DNA of 64,000 nucleotides from Neckera pumila (taxonomy: Eukaryota; Streptophyta; Bryopsida; Hypnales; Neckeraceae), in the NCBI GenBank assembly GCA_963969595.1, contig OZ018409.1, positions 17,144,975 through 17,208,974 of the forward strand, given 5' to 3'. The notes under the pieces were generated by a model. The model had not been told where the DNA came from. It ran no database searches and was given only the letters and a program-made list of their open reading frames with translations. Made by a program: the position numbers and the translations under genes. This document shows, piece by piece, positions 22,080-34,815 of the stretch. Numbering within the stretch: the stretch's first letter is position 1; each line of letters opens with the position of its first letter.

Positions 22080-25000
22080 CTATAGTCTGATGTCGTATAA
22101 GCTTATATCTTCGCTATGGACTGCAGCATCTTGCTCCCAGTCCTTTGGCTCTACTACCTCAGGGGGCTGTTCTACCCATCTGTTCCTGTCTGTAACTGCT
22201 GGACTTGGTCCATCACGTCTCTCAGGTGAAAGGGCAATTGGTGGCTGGAATGCCATGGGTTGCTCTCGTGGGTAATCTGTAACATCATCATCAGTCCCGA
22301 TGAAAAGCATAATAGTTGGAGGATGCCACTCCAGACCGAGATTGGAAAGCCGACGCTGCTGGTATATGGTTTGGTAAGGATCACCGTAAGGAATCATGCC
22401 TGCAACATCAGATTCGCAACATCAGAGAAAGCACAAAATGAAAGAACCTGCTACTTGAAGTTCGGTTTTCATGTTGCTCATAAACAAGCAGATGATACAA
22501 GTCAAGTTTGGAAATTGAAAACCAAACGTTCACTTCCATATCACGGCAGATTTTCACCGAGGCCCACTCACCAGCATCACACAGGAGATCGCGCAGGTTA
22601 CGAAGATGGGGTGGCTGCTGAGTTTCCTGCAACAAAACGCAATAGATTCGATGGTCACGTCCAGAACAAAGCCCATCTACTCGCATGGCATCATTATATC
22701 CTAAGACAACCAGCATCCGCATCTGAGAAGGATAAAAATACAAGTCCTCTGAGATCCAACCCCAACTTCCAAAAGCTTGCCGTCCTCGAATCAAACTAAC
22801 AACAAATTAAAGATTCTTTCAACCGAATTCTTACCACATCCAAGACATTGCCATGGAGGTCGCGCTGCAGAGGGCGGAAATCACCAAGGAAAAACTATCA
22901 TAGCACACAGAATGACACAAATCTCTTAGTAAACTTCTCGCACAATACTCTAAGCCATAAAACCTTAAGGTGGACATTGAAGTCTCCTTAAGAACATAAC
23001 TAACTCTCGAAATACTCCAATTGCTGTATAGCTGACAATTAAAGAATACAGCAATTAAACAGAACTCTATTCCCAGTTACAACCAAGGAAATAGACCGAG
23101 TATCCAAAAGACTGCTGAAGATTACATCACTACAGCTCATGCATGATAGGGGAGAAAATAAAGACCACACAATAATCCAACTGTTCCCAGTTCTAAAAAT
23201 CGTGTGCACGAAAGCACAAAGCAGCTTCTGAGCAGCCACTACAGAACCAATACTTCAAACGGAAACACAATAAGGTGGCTTGGCACAGAAAAGTTTGATA
23301 AAATCAACAGCTCAAGGTGTGTCACCTGATCATATTTCACGTCCTTCTCAGACATCTTTGATCCTGTGCCAAAAATGTAAATCTGGCCAACTTCATCAGA
23401 CACCACCAGAGATGTGCCGTCCCTGCAATTTGAAGCCACACGAGAGTTACAATGAAATACTCGGCTCCAGATAAACAGATGAGCATCCATATAAGAAAAT
23501 TCACGTTATAAAACTGTTCAGCTCGTAAAGCCAAAATTAAGGATCTTCGAGTACTGCCACTAGAGACAACCACCTTTCAATAGTCGTCTGTCCTGTACTG
23601 CTCTATAGAAACCAGATTCACTTTCCAAAAAGGCTAATTTCGAGCTTTATATTCTGAAGATAATGATTACGAATACTAAAGGTACGCCAGAAAATTCTAA
23701 AGCTCTTCTCAAATTGCATGAAATTAGCCAAGCCAAAAGTGATCCAAGTGTCAGAAAAATTCAAAGATTAGAAAAGAACCATACCTTAGTCAAGAAACTA
23801 GGTAACTCGACGACAGCTTCTCACTACTCCAGGCAAGTGCGTTTTCCTTTGTTTGATAGAGTTTATTTATACATGCACCCCAAAGCACTTTCAAACAAGA
23901 CAGGGAAAAATACAGAACGTCTATGCAAAAGCAAATAGCGTTGAGCTTACGGAGAAAAGTTGCCGTCCACGAGATTATATTCCTCAGTTTCGTAAACCTT
24001 AACGGGGCATCCTTCCCATATCTGCACAATCATCAGCGGAGCTTAAGTACAAGGATTCTCAAAGACGAAAAGAGTGATTCCAACTCTGGAGAAATAGTAG
24101 AGAGACACTCACGTCCCAGATAATAACTCGTCCGTCATAGCCAGCGCTCATGGCAATTCTCGGGTCGATGGGATGGACGTCTAGAACATAAGTCTGCACA
24201 ACCCAACAAAAGTCCAAATTTTAGCTTCAAATATAGGATAGTGACTCAAACCAAACCAAATCAATTCTGAGGGTCGAAGTAATCCCTTGGATGCAAGCGA
24301 AAGTACACCAGACATGATTATAGTCTAGAAGAAATAACTGGTGACTCACCTGTTTATCGTGTCCAGTAAGTGAATGAACCAGACTACCATCTGAAGCATT
24401 CCAGACGCAGATCCTGTGATCTGACCGATTGGAAAATGAAGCACTACATAAGCAGGTGGTACAAGGCAATAAGATACAGCAAATAACGAAGTCCCATGCA
24501 TGCATCTTGTTGCAGTAGTAGATTACTGAGTTTATATGCAGTGTGGGACTCAGCATGATGTTCAACTACCAGTCTTGGAACAAGTCTCGAAATATTATTC
24601 ACCAAATTGTACAACAGCTATCCAATTGTCTTAGAAGCGATAATTAAGAAAAAACTCATCGTGGGAATATAAGTAAAGTAACACCAAACAGTGAAAGCTT
24701 CTGATTATACCATAATTAGGAGACTGAAAATTCTGAACTCATGCATTCATCTCAAGTATTGTGCAAGGAACTCTAAAATATAGAACAGAACTGGAAATCT
24801 CTGCTACGAAACATAAATTAAGTCTCTTGATCTAACTACTCAGAAAAGCACGTACCCATAATGGCTGCAAGAACAAAGCGATTGTTCAGGCTCCACACTA
24901 TCATGTTCACTTCTCGAGGAGCGGGTAGAAGCCGTCTGGGTCCATTCCCTCGAGGCGGCTGGGGGTGGCTGGAGGAGGTGGAACTCGTAGGTGATAGGCC

Positions 25001-28000
25001 TTTTGCCATCTTCCGACTTTCACCTGCCAAGGACAAGAGATAGTACGTGATAAGAGGGAAAAAGAACCGATGTAAAACCAGAAAATTTACACGGTGGGAC
25101 AGTGCTAAGGAAAACAAAAGTTCACACATACTTCTCGACCATAGGATCAGACATTATCTTCATAAGTACACCTGATCAAATTAGAATTTATAAACCGGAA
25201 AAGGAAGCACAAAAATATCTTTTAAGCTTTTCAACATTGGCAATATTGTTTTTATTCTTGTTTAAATTAACCCGCAGTTGAACTTACTTACATATGATTT
25301 GGAAAAATGGGGCATCCAGATAATGGCGCCATCACTTGAACATGTGACGATGCTGTCATGGGAAAACCTGCACATTCGACACAGGAACGATGATGAAACT
25401 TTCATGCATTCAAAGTCTGGAAGTTGCAACTTGAGCGTTGAGGTTTCCTTGCTAAGAACAGAGTACACTCAATATAGCTCAATCAAAGAACCAAATGCGT
25501 TTTACAATAGCTTATAGTTGTACTAAGATTCATAATAATTAATTCGTTCACCACAAAAGTAACTAAAGCACTGAAATATAAATCAGACTGACCAAGAATT
25601 TCGGAATCGTGTTGCATGCTCTTCTTTGGCACTGTCCCCAAGCAATGGCTTCCGTGGAGCTGCACATCCACTGCATTCACGTATCCTAGCAGCAAATAGC
25701 TCAGATTTCAGCGTAAAAATACCTTGTTTATCAGAGAGGGACCTTAAGGCTAAGAATTCAAGATGTGGACACTGCGAATCGCACAGAACTGCACAATAGC
25801 ACAAATGGTACCCATCATTCAACAAAACAAGCATAAGATTAGCAAAACTGAACTGATGTCACAAGGCACCTAGACAACTTCTTTAGCAAGTCTGAAGGAA
25901 AATAGCTAGGACAAACAATTTGGGCGAAATTTTTCAAAATAACTATGCCTAGCCGAAAAAATAGATAAGAAAACAGATAAAGGAAAAGCCCCTCGCGTTT
26001 GTAGACTTCATACGCTGTGGAAGCCAAGATACTTAGCAACTCTTAAGTTATACTGTCTCTGAAAGTAAATTGCTTTACCAACACAGAAAGCAAATTATTC
26101 AGTATGTCAAAATACTGTGTCCATGTAAATGGTTTACTAATTGTAAACATGAGCCCTCAGAGTAAAGCGGCTGCAAGCTACAACAGTGATAGAATGCATT
26201 ACCTGAACTGAACATAGTTGACATCATTCTCATGACCTTTCAGACTGTCCATCTCATAGTTTGGTCGTCCAGTGACATCGTCATTCCACTTGCAAGCATC
26301 CCAAACCTGGGCCATACAAAGAGCAAGCATATTCCTGTTAAAATTGTCATAATCCACAGGAACAATGGCTTTCACTCTATTAGAATAGATTCCAACATGC
26401 AACATCCACTGCGCATTTCAGAAGACCATTACAACATTAGTACTATATTGAATACATAATCTTGGCACAACCAACTTTCGTAGACCTGGCAAACTCTCAT
26501 TGTTAAGGGGAGCCAAGCTGATAGTGACACATGCCTTGGCGCTTTGAAATTCAAAATTCACTCTCGACTGTCCCTCCACAGCTTGGATTTCTTGATGCTC
26601 TAGGATTTGAATGCTTATCTCCTGAAGGGACGATAACCCAAACTGATAACGATTCCAATTTTCAGAATTGAATGCAAGGAACATACCCTTGCAATTTTGT
26701 CAGAGCTCCCTGTAACAAAAATGCTGCCATTGGCATTGAAAGCACAGCAAAGAATTTGGTTGCATCCAGGGACCCTTGTTGGTTTGGCAGGTGCAACATG
26801 CTGTGGAGCTGAAATATTTACAAGTACGGACCAATTCTCGAGTCAGTCACATTCAGCACTCCAAGTGAAACACAATACCATACTACGGTCATAGCTTGCC
26901 AAAGAAGCCACAAAGACGACCTTCATGCAAGAACACTAGAATCGTCAAAATCTATGAAGTTGAACATGTACAGATAAACTTAAAAACTTAGAAGCCTTAC
27001 AATATCAAACTCCCAGTTCGAAATCACATAATGACATTCGTAATTTTAAAGTGATAGGACGCTAATTATAAGTTGCAGGCACACTGACCGACGGGAGTGC
27101 TCAGCACAAACCTGGGTTCAAATCTTTAGGGTTGGGCATATAAACTCTGGAATGCAGAGTTGAATCAGAAGCATCCCATATCCGACACGTCCCATCATCA
27201 GAGGACCTATCAAAGCAAATAGATCCATCAAAAAAGCCACTACATTTTGCTACATTAACACATTACAAATAACCAGATGAACAAATAAGGTTGAAAGGGT
27301 ATAAATCAAACACCCTTCCACCAGACTTAAGTGGATAAATGCCAAATAGAAATGAAAGGAACTAGTTTTGCTAGCTTGAGCCAGAGCACCTTCCCCAAAT
27401 CTACCAGATTGATCTAGGGCAACGTGTAGAATCTTACGAGAGGAGGAGATGCGCACAGCCTTGCCGAGGACTGAAGGCTATTGTAGTAACTGAAGCAGTG
27501 TGACGACGTAGGACAGAAACTGGATTACCAGAAGGCAAAAACCACTGCAAGCAAAAAAAGTATGACTCAAGCATGGCTTGAACAATTTGGATCCTCGCAA
27601 GACAAATACGTAGTAGTGCATAGTAATTTGGTCATAGCACTGCCTACTGCACATCCTCTACAGAGCATCAGCTAACCCAACTACGAAACCGTACCAAAAC
27701 AATATATCATGAAAGATCTTCAGATGATGAAATCAATGCCTTACACGAAACATTTTAACGAAAAACAGTTTACAAAAATTGCAAGGGCAAGCGCTCAACA
27801 TCGTGTTTTCCAGAAGTTTGAAACTGCCAGGACTTACAACTCGAATAACAAAGTCATTTGAAGCTGAAGCAACATATTTGTTACGATTGCTCACGGCCAG
27901 GTCGGTTATGTCACCCTGTACAACGAAAGAAATTGAATTACCGTGTCAGAATGGATCACAAAGGGAGACTACAAGCAGTAGCAAAGAGGAAAAAGTGATC

Positions 28001-28640
28001 TTCGGAGCAAAAGTAACTTTAGAAAATGGTCTAAAGAGCTCATGCCACAAAAGAAAATGGAATGGAAAGAGTTGAATACCTCGTGGCCCCGACAGCTGCG
28101 AAGACAAAGCCCAGTTTCTGCCGACCAGAGCTTCACAAGTCGATCGTCGGAACCAGTTATTACATAACGCCCTGTGCCATCAAAAATAGCTGCAACCAGA
28201 CATCCATGGAAAACACGTCAACGACATCTAGCACTTCAACACTTCGCTTACACCCAGAGATTGTCAGCCCTCCATACTTTAATGAAAAACAAAAAACTGA
28301 AACTGAAGTCACCTACTAATATAGCCTTCAGGAAGACCAAGCATCAACCTAAAAGGATTGACGCCTAGTCGTCAAATACAGCCAGGAAATTCAAAACTTC
28401 AGATAATGTCCTAACTTGCTGATGCTAACACAGCATATAGCTCCAACATACCAGAGCTAACACTGAAACTGAAGCATATCTGCAGATTGACATGGAAGCC
28501 ACCAGAATCATGACCAATAGAATGAAGTCACGTACCGCAGTACACAGCATTGCGGTGTCCCCTCGATTTTTTAATTATCTGAATTCGGTCAAACAATACG
28601 GCAGGCCTCGACATTGTTCTGCCCAGGAAAGGTCTCTGCG
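22080..28640 (-). pseudogene. BRWD/PHIP-like WD40-repeat gene, truncated, one frameshift
   Basis: Seventeen minus-strand exons can be joined with GT-AG borders: 28536-28640, 28080-28189, 27838-27915, 27438-27544, 27112-27206, 26687-26808, 26203-26306, 25593-25670, 25292-25367, 24856-25023, 24350-24420, 24113-24193, 23951-24021, 23326-23422, 22835-22894, 22572-22626, 22080-22399. The product (about 598 residues) starts in WD repeat 1 (RGHRNAVYCAIFDGTGRYV), runs through seven or so blades (SDDRLVKLWS, SASNDFVIRVW, SSDDGTCRIWD, GHENDVNYVQF, MDHRICVWNASDG, YDGRVIIWD) and ends after MIPYGDPYQTIYQQRRL. This order is that of plant BRWD/PHIP-type proteins, which elsewhere have an N-terminal region before the WD40 domain and a long tail with a bromodomain. 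Both are absent here. Exon 10 is one base short for its phases: the frame shifts at a run of five G (24961-24965). Every other junction keeps frame. Likely a DNA-level gene fragment, not a retrocopy. A sequencing error at the homopolymer is possible. Confidence 0.88.
24961..24965 (-). other. Frameshift site in the WD40 gene
   Basis: On the minus strand, codons before this point read KAYHLRVPPPP and codons after it read PQPPRGNGPRRLLPAPREVNM, one frame apart. The run of five C (G on plus) lies exactly at the proline-rich switch. Exon 10 is 168 bp, while its entry and exit phases need one more base. Whether this is a real mutation or a homopolymer miscall cannot be told from the sequence. Confidence 0.8.
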
Positions 28641-29719
28641 CTGAAATGACCAGAGTAATCAGGCCGTTCCTTGGTAAATACAGCCATTAACAAGAGCTGT
28701 ATCACTGCAACCCACCGCCCTCGTACTCAGTCGGCTCAACTTGCGAGGGGCAAGTAGAAATGGTTTTACAAAAAATCTACCCGAACACCACAAATTTTCA
28801 AAGCTTTCAACCTAGTTTCTCGTCCTAGCATGGGGATTGAAATCCGTGATCATGCTTAAAGATAGAATGATAATCGACTGCCTCAGAAGCCAACATACAA
28901 AAGAAGATATCACTTCCAAGAGATACAGGGAGGAATTGATGTAAAAGTGCTTGTGGTGCCGTCCAATTGCACAACCCAGCAGAGAGTCACACAATGCGAG
29001 AATATTAAAAACGCTGCAAAGAACACCATTCCATTCCAGGATACTCACAGCAATACACGCACCTGATTGGCTAATTCGATTCGGTTGCAGCTCCCCAGCA
29101 TGAAAGAAACCAGCTCGGATAGTAACAATCGGGAGATGCGCTCACCTCTGCAGTCAACCCCAATAAAAACCTATTATGGCTTCACAGCAAATTGCATACT
29201 TCGGTCCCATTGACAACAGGCCGTTCACTTCCCCTCATCACTGCCTCCAATTCCGAGGGAAAGGCAAGAAGTGCATTAAGGGATCTGACCCATTCCCAAC
29301 CATTACCCATTTTCGTGCACAGACAATGTATTTATGAAAAGCGGTGACTCATAATGAACAAATATAGGGGTAGTTGTGATTAAAGTGACACCGAACCATG
29401 AACACAATTCTTAATAGTGATTTTTTTAATGGATGTGGATGATACTTGAAAAAGTAATTATGTATGGACAAATATGGCCATTTCTGGCGGCTGGTTATGT
29501 AAATGACGATGATTAGTGTTAATGCTGTTGTAGTTGGTAAATGAGCTGTCATTTGCTGATTAGCATGGAGGACTGAACAAAGTTTCCAAATGTTGTGATC
29601 AACAATACAATGCAATACAGTCCACATTCACAACTCACACTTGCAACATTCACAACTCACTTGTAGAAGCCAGAGATCCCATTAGAAGTCATAGTTAGCT
29701 TTCAAGACATTGAGATTGC
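28641..29719. other. Region upstream of the WD40 fragment
   Basis: A good 3' splice site (TTTCAG at 28641-28646, minus strand) shows that at least one more exon once lay upstream. No segment here reads like the N-terminal region of the family. A minus-strand segment around 29060-29150 is open and leucine-rich (RLLLSELVSFMLGS) with a GTGCGT donor, and could be an exon of something, but its identity is unclear. From about 29340 the composition changes to the flank of the pogo-like element. Confidence 0.4.
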
Positions 29720-29746
29720 TTGTGCATATTCAACCTAGAGTCCATG

Positions 29747-32551
29747 GCAGCATTGGGTGATTGTGTGACCTCTGAAACTAATGACCAACTATTCAACAGT
29801 GAGAGTAGTAAAGAGGAACATGGAGCTCATGAAGGAAAGAGTGATGGTAGTGCTAGTGAAGCTCATTCTCCTGTGGGTACTAAAGCAGACAAGTATGAGG
29901 CAGTGGAGATTCTACAATCACAAAACAAGAGCAGTAGGATCAGCAAGGGTGGTAGAGAAGCTGGGGGAGCTGCAGGCCACAATGTTGCTTGTTACACTAG
30001 GTTGGAAAAAGGCCAGCGGAGCAAGAAGCAATGTAGGAGCAGCAAGCAACTGGACCGCAGCAGACTGGGCAAGGAGAATGGGGTGCTGCTCTATAGCAAG
30101 CCCACAATGGAGGAGTGCATGGAGAAGGAGCCAACACCTGGACCTGCAGAGATGGCAGCAGCAACAGAGGAGGTCAGCAACCAACAACCAAGCCCACAGA
30201 AGAGCAGCCATGAGAAGGTAAAAAAAAATTCTAATTGAAGTGATGAGCAAATGCAATCAGCCATAGCAAAGAATGAAGAGGGCGGAAGCATGAGGAGAGC
30301 AGCTGCTAACCATGATGTTCCTTACTCTACTTTTAGAGATTGGTTATATGGTGAGCGGCATAGCAGGAAAAGGGGAATTCAAGGTGTTTTAACTATGGAA
30401 GAAGAGCAAGAGATTGTGAATTACATTCTAGCTATGTGTGATAGGGGCCTAGGTCTGAGTCCCTTAGATCTGAAATTGAAAGTGTATGAAATAACAAAGA
30501 ATTGAAGCATAGGATTCAAAAACAGAGTTCCTAGTGATGGCTGGTTGAGGTGGTTCAAACACCGTCATCCAGAGCTCAGGTTGAGGGCAGTTGAAGCCCT
30601 CTCATCTTCAAGGGCAAAGGGGCTATGCAAAGAGAATGTCCAAAGCTTCTATAGAAATTGAGTGAAAGATATACCTCATATAACTATCCTCCTGAGAGAA
30701 TCTGGAACTGTGACGAAACGGGTGTGCAAGCTGGAAGGAATGGTGGTGAAGTTGTCTTTGCTTGGAGAGGTGCTCATCAGGTCCATTTGACTGTTCTAGA
30801 TCAGCGGGAATGGCTGTCAACTTTGGTCTGCATCAACGCAGCAGGGTCGGCTGTGCCATCTTTCTACATTTTCAAAGGAAAAAAACGTATGTATGACTAC
30901 CTCATGCATTGTGAGCCAAGGGCAACCATGGCTATGCAGTCTAAGGCCTGGATGACTGCTTCACTATTCTTAGCCTGGTTAAATCACTTCATCAAGAGTG
31001 TGGCAAAATTAGGTGGCATTTCTTCTAGTAAGAGACATCTATTGATCTTGGATGGACACACTAGCCATGTTTCTTTTGAAGTGGCTAAGGTAGCACATGA
31101 TGTTGGGCTGGACATTCTAACCATCCCATCTCACACATCCCATGAAATGGAACCTCTAGTGTATGTTTGTTTGGACCATTCAAGACCTATTTCAGGCAAT
31201 ATTAGGATTATTGGGTACCTAGACACCTAGGTCAAGCAACAAAGAAGGAAACTCTTGCACAGTGGGTATCCAAGAGCCTGGCCCGAGCTCTCACAGTGAA
31301 CAACATTAAAGCAGGATTTAGTTCTACAGGAATTTATCCATTGGACAGGATAGCAATGAACAAGCACCTACAGCCAAGTGAGACATACAAGGAGTATGTC
31401 CACACAAGTACAGAAGAAGAAAACGGTGGAGAAATTTCACATTCAGTAGAATAAGAAAGGGAGACACAGGTAGACATACATTCAAGTGCTGCAGCCGTTT
31501 CTGCATTGGAAAATGATGACATTGCAGCTGAATTGGAGGAAGCACCAAGTCCAAACACGGAGCACTACTTCATTGACAAGAGTCCCTTTGATTTGGAAGT
31601 GGAGGAAGAAGGTGGGGAGTCAAGCCCAATAGTATTGTGCAATCCATCACGAGCTTCCTAACTGTGCCCACCATCACAGACATGCCAAATAAGAGGAAAT
31701 GGACTGTAGATCCTGCTGTGGATTTCTCGAAATCAATATTGATTACTTCTAAGGAGTACGTAAGCAGTGTATAGCAGAAACAACAGCAAAATGAGGAGCA
31801 GGCAAAGGAGAAAGAAAGAGCAAAACAGGAATGAGAACAAACAAAACAAAGAAAGTTGGCAAAACAAGAAATAAGGAAATTAGACAGAGAAACTTACCGA
31901 CGGCAAGTAGCAGACGATTGCGCCCAGAAAACGGACCAACGGCAAGCAAAAGTACAGGAGCGGCACTTGAAAGCTGAGGAAGCCGAGGCGGTGGCAAGGA
32001 CGAAGCTGGTGGAGCAGGTCGAAGCAGCGCAGACGGCAGCGGCTCAATTGGAGGAGAGACGCCGTAGCAAAGCCTGGGAGCGCGAGGCGGCAAAGGAGTC
32101 ACGGCAGACTGCTGACAACAAATGGGAGCAGCTGCGGTCGGAGCTCCGAGCGCTTCGGGATCGACGTGGTCGGGCTGCTGCGGAGGACAACTAAGCTGCT
32201 GCGAAGGACAACCGGGCTTCTCCGACTTTGCAGGCAACCTCCGAAGGACTTAACAGCAATGAGGTTGGGGGCTCCACCAGCCGACGCATGCAGAGGAGCG
32301 GCTCTAGGAGCGGTTTCAAAGTTGGGCCGATGAGTGGCTTTGCAGCAGCACCGAGTCGGGATGGGCAATGCGGCAACTTCCAAACGGCTCACTTCTCCTA
32401 CTTTCCAACTCAGTTCACTGCAACGCCAAGCATTGGCCATGCATCGCAAGAAGCAGCGATTGGAGTAGGAGTGCGGAGGGGGAACACAACCGTGAAGCAC
32501 TTCTTCCATCGCAGTATCCGTTTCATTTTTATGTCACCCCTTTACAATTGA
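29747..32551 (+). pseudogene. Pogo-like (Tc1/mariner superfamily) transposase, degenerate
   Basis: The frame from 29747 to 30235 is a serine/lysine-rich leader. After an in-frame TGA (30236-30238) comes a psq/CENP-B-type helix-turn-helix (SMRRAAANHDVPYSTFRDWL) and, after another TGA (30503-30505), GWLRWFKHRHPELRLR. Past a one-base shift near 30657 the DDE_1-type catalytic domain follows: WNCDETG (first D), LLILDGHTSH (second D), HTSHEMEPL. At the third D, near 31157, one base is missing, which destroys that codon and shifts the frame. The old frame resumes with LFGPFKTYF. A GC-richer coiled-coil tail rich in E, A, Q and R (31856-32194) ends the gene. Both early stops sit at expected Trp positions. 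Terminal inverted repeats were not found. Confidence 0.8.
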
Positions 32552-33486
32552 TGCACCAATCACACATGATTCCAAACTACTCCTTCCAATCTTTTCCTGT
32601 AGCATACCTTGTACAAGCTCCATGGTCACTTGGAAAGAATGGTAGAGAGAAAGCTTGAGGTAGCCGTTGCAAGATGACTGCATTAGGGTTTCCTACAAAG
32701 TTTCCACAGGAAGAGTCGTTGGAGATGAGCGGGAACAGGAAGTTGTGGGTTTGAAATCCCATAGTGAAGAACTTTGTTTTTGAAATTCGGATGTATGAAT
32801 TCCACTTAACTGATGTACATATTTTCATCTACTGTTGTGACGGTTTCTTGTTTACATTGAAAGCAGATTTAGATGCTCCAGTTGTCAATTATATGAATAC
32901 AATATGGTTCATATTGTAACCAGGGTATGGTTGGAAATAGGTTCACCTATATATCAAGAATAGGTTCACTGCAATCTTCCACTAAAAAATTCTTAACAAT
33001 TTTCTTTTTTAGGAAAACAAAGGAAAAAAACTTACAACCCTTCTAAAATCTTTTTCCCTACACATGGAATTTTTCCACTTGCCATACGCATATTGCAACT
33101 ATGCTAAATTGCTTAAATGGTCGACAATGGGTCAAATCCCTTATACATTCAAGGTTCAACGACAAAAGGTTTGGTTATGATTTCATCCTAATCCTAAACC
33201 ACAGAAGCATGAAAAGCCTCTGCCACATAATTCACCCAATTAAGGGTTTATAATTCAATTTCGGGCCAAAACTTCTGGAATTATTTGCATCCAGGTATGC
33301 ATCAATATGGATTGCACGTGAGACTAGTATGACCCTGACATTGCAAACCCGGTGTATAGAATCATGGAGCGCACTAAATTGCCTGTAGTGTAAAGTACGC
33401 TCGGAGATAATTCTTGTGCGGAATCCTGTCTGATGTGTGTGCTTCGACTGACGGGTAAAACTACATGGGACACAAAAGCAAGAATA
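32552..33486. other. Non-coding stretch after the pogo-like gene
   Basis: Probably the 3' part of the pogo-like element followed by unrelated DNA. I looked for inverted termini flanked by TA matching the region at 29.3-29.7 kb and saw none. Confidence 0.35.
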
Positions 33487-34290
33487 GCTGGAGATTTCTA
33501 ACCACGGCTTAGGTAACCTACACAAAATAGTGAAATTAGGTTGCCCCACACTAAATTTTCAACAATCCACACTATAGAAATGTTCACTATTTTTGTACAA
33601 TGATGCATTCAATTGAGAGCCATGTGTATGGCATAGATTTGTGTACCAGTTCAAGGCTTAGTTCAAAGAGTGACATGCGCCTCCATGTGGAACAAGCATT
33701 GATCTATGAGGTAAGTTATCTCAGGTAAGGCAACCTAATTGACAAGGCAACCTAATTTCACTATTTTGTGTAGTTTACTTTAGCAAAATCGATGAGAAAT
33801 TTGCCGCGTGGTGCAATCCCAACCCATCGTGACTTTCATCAAAAATCTCTCCTTTCATGGTTGACGAGACTCTTGAAGCATGCCCATCTCAAGCTCAAAG
33901 CTGCCATTGGATAGACCGCTCAAACCAATTTCAGCTCTCCAAGAGCAGCAAACCTAATTGCACATAGTTCGCAACACCTTGCGGATCCGGAGCTACATTA
34001 ACCCCCCACGCATGCAAGAGGAAAATGATCGCAACATCAGATTGACACATATATGAGACCAACCAGATTGCAGAACGAGAGCAGCTGGAGATTTTCAACC
34101 ATGGCTTAAGTAACATAATTCACTTTACCAAAATTCTATCGAAATTTGCCGAGCGATGCAGCTCCAACCCAGCGTACAAATCAGTATTCCCCCTGTCGTG
34201 GTCGACGAGCCTCTTGAAATGATTCCAAGAGTATGCTTGTCCCAAGTTCAAAGCTTCCATTGGATTGAATAAACGGCACTCAGCCTAGAA
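33487..34290. repeat. Tandem duplicated segment D (two diverged copies)
   Basis: Copy D1 (33487-33520 joined to 33771-33930) and copy D2 (34083-34290) share AGCTGGAGATTT(T)C, AACCA(C/T)GGCTTA(G/A)GTAAC, AAATTTGCCG(C/A)G, GACGAG(A/C)CTCTTGAA and GCTTCCATTGGAT-type blocks in the same order. D1 is interrupted by the MITE M1; D2 is not. Weaker similarity continues to the left of both. The minus strand of D2 reads as a plausible peptide (NHFKRLVDHDRGNTDLYAG) but no family is recognised, so D may be a decayed tandem gene pair. Confidence 0.65.
33521..33770. mobile_element. MITE M1 (250 bp) with TA target duplication
   Basis: Termini CACAAAATAGTGAAATTAGG are perfect inverted repeats of about 25 bp (ending GGTTGCC), flanked by TA on each side (33519-33520, 33771-33772). 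TA duplications point to Tc1/mariner-type mobilisation. The sister segment D2 has an uninterrupted TA at the matching place (near 34117). The reverse complement of M1 aligns along its whole length with M2 at 52389-53630. Confidence 0.88.
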
Positions 34291-34811
34291 GTGAACCTAC
34301 TTGCCCACCAGAGTTGTCATATCGGACCGAATCGGACGAATCGGACGGAATCAGGGTTAACTGGCTGCAAACTTTGGAGGCCAATAACTTTTGCAAAAAT
34401 TATCCAAATTGGACATATGAGATGTTTTTTGGCATCTACAGTTTCTGTAGATCTACAAAATAGTAAAGTGCCCATCTTTGGCATGTGTTCAAATTGCACT
34501 ATCTTTGCACAAGTGCAGAGAATCCAAAGATGCATATGGTTGAAAAGGAGCACCTTCAAGTGAGGAAAAACAAACATTTTTACTTTTATTTTTTGAATAT
34601 TTTTACTATTTTCTAAAAATCAAACATCAAAGTATCCATTTTCTTGGCATTTTTCATTGCTCTTTTTTGTTCAGATCGATATCTTTTAGAGATAAATATA
34701 TTTTATTTCATTTTAAAAATTTGATTCAATAATTACAATAGTCACTAAAACAGGTTGTTTTGAGGCAAAAACGGCAAGTATTTCTTGCAACAATCCTAGA
34801 ATTTTATGTAT
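34291..34811. other. Non-coding AT-rich stretch
   Basis: Short overlapping frames only. The tandem CGGACGAATCGGACGGAATC word at 34324-34350 is a small local repeat. No gene. Confidence 0.35.
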
Positions 34812-34815
34812 TTAA

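Noticed and set aside
29060..29310. N-terminal exons of the WD40 gene
   Set aside because: Open minus-strand segments exist, but none reads like the conserved N-terminal region of the family and the phase needed for the first WD exon is not satisfied convincingly.
31749..32509. Proline/leucine-rich minus-strand frames opposite the pogo-like gene tail
   Set aside because: They are antisense shadows of the glutamate/alanine-rich coiled-coil coding strand.
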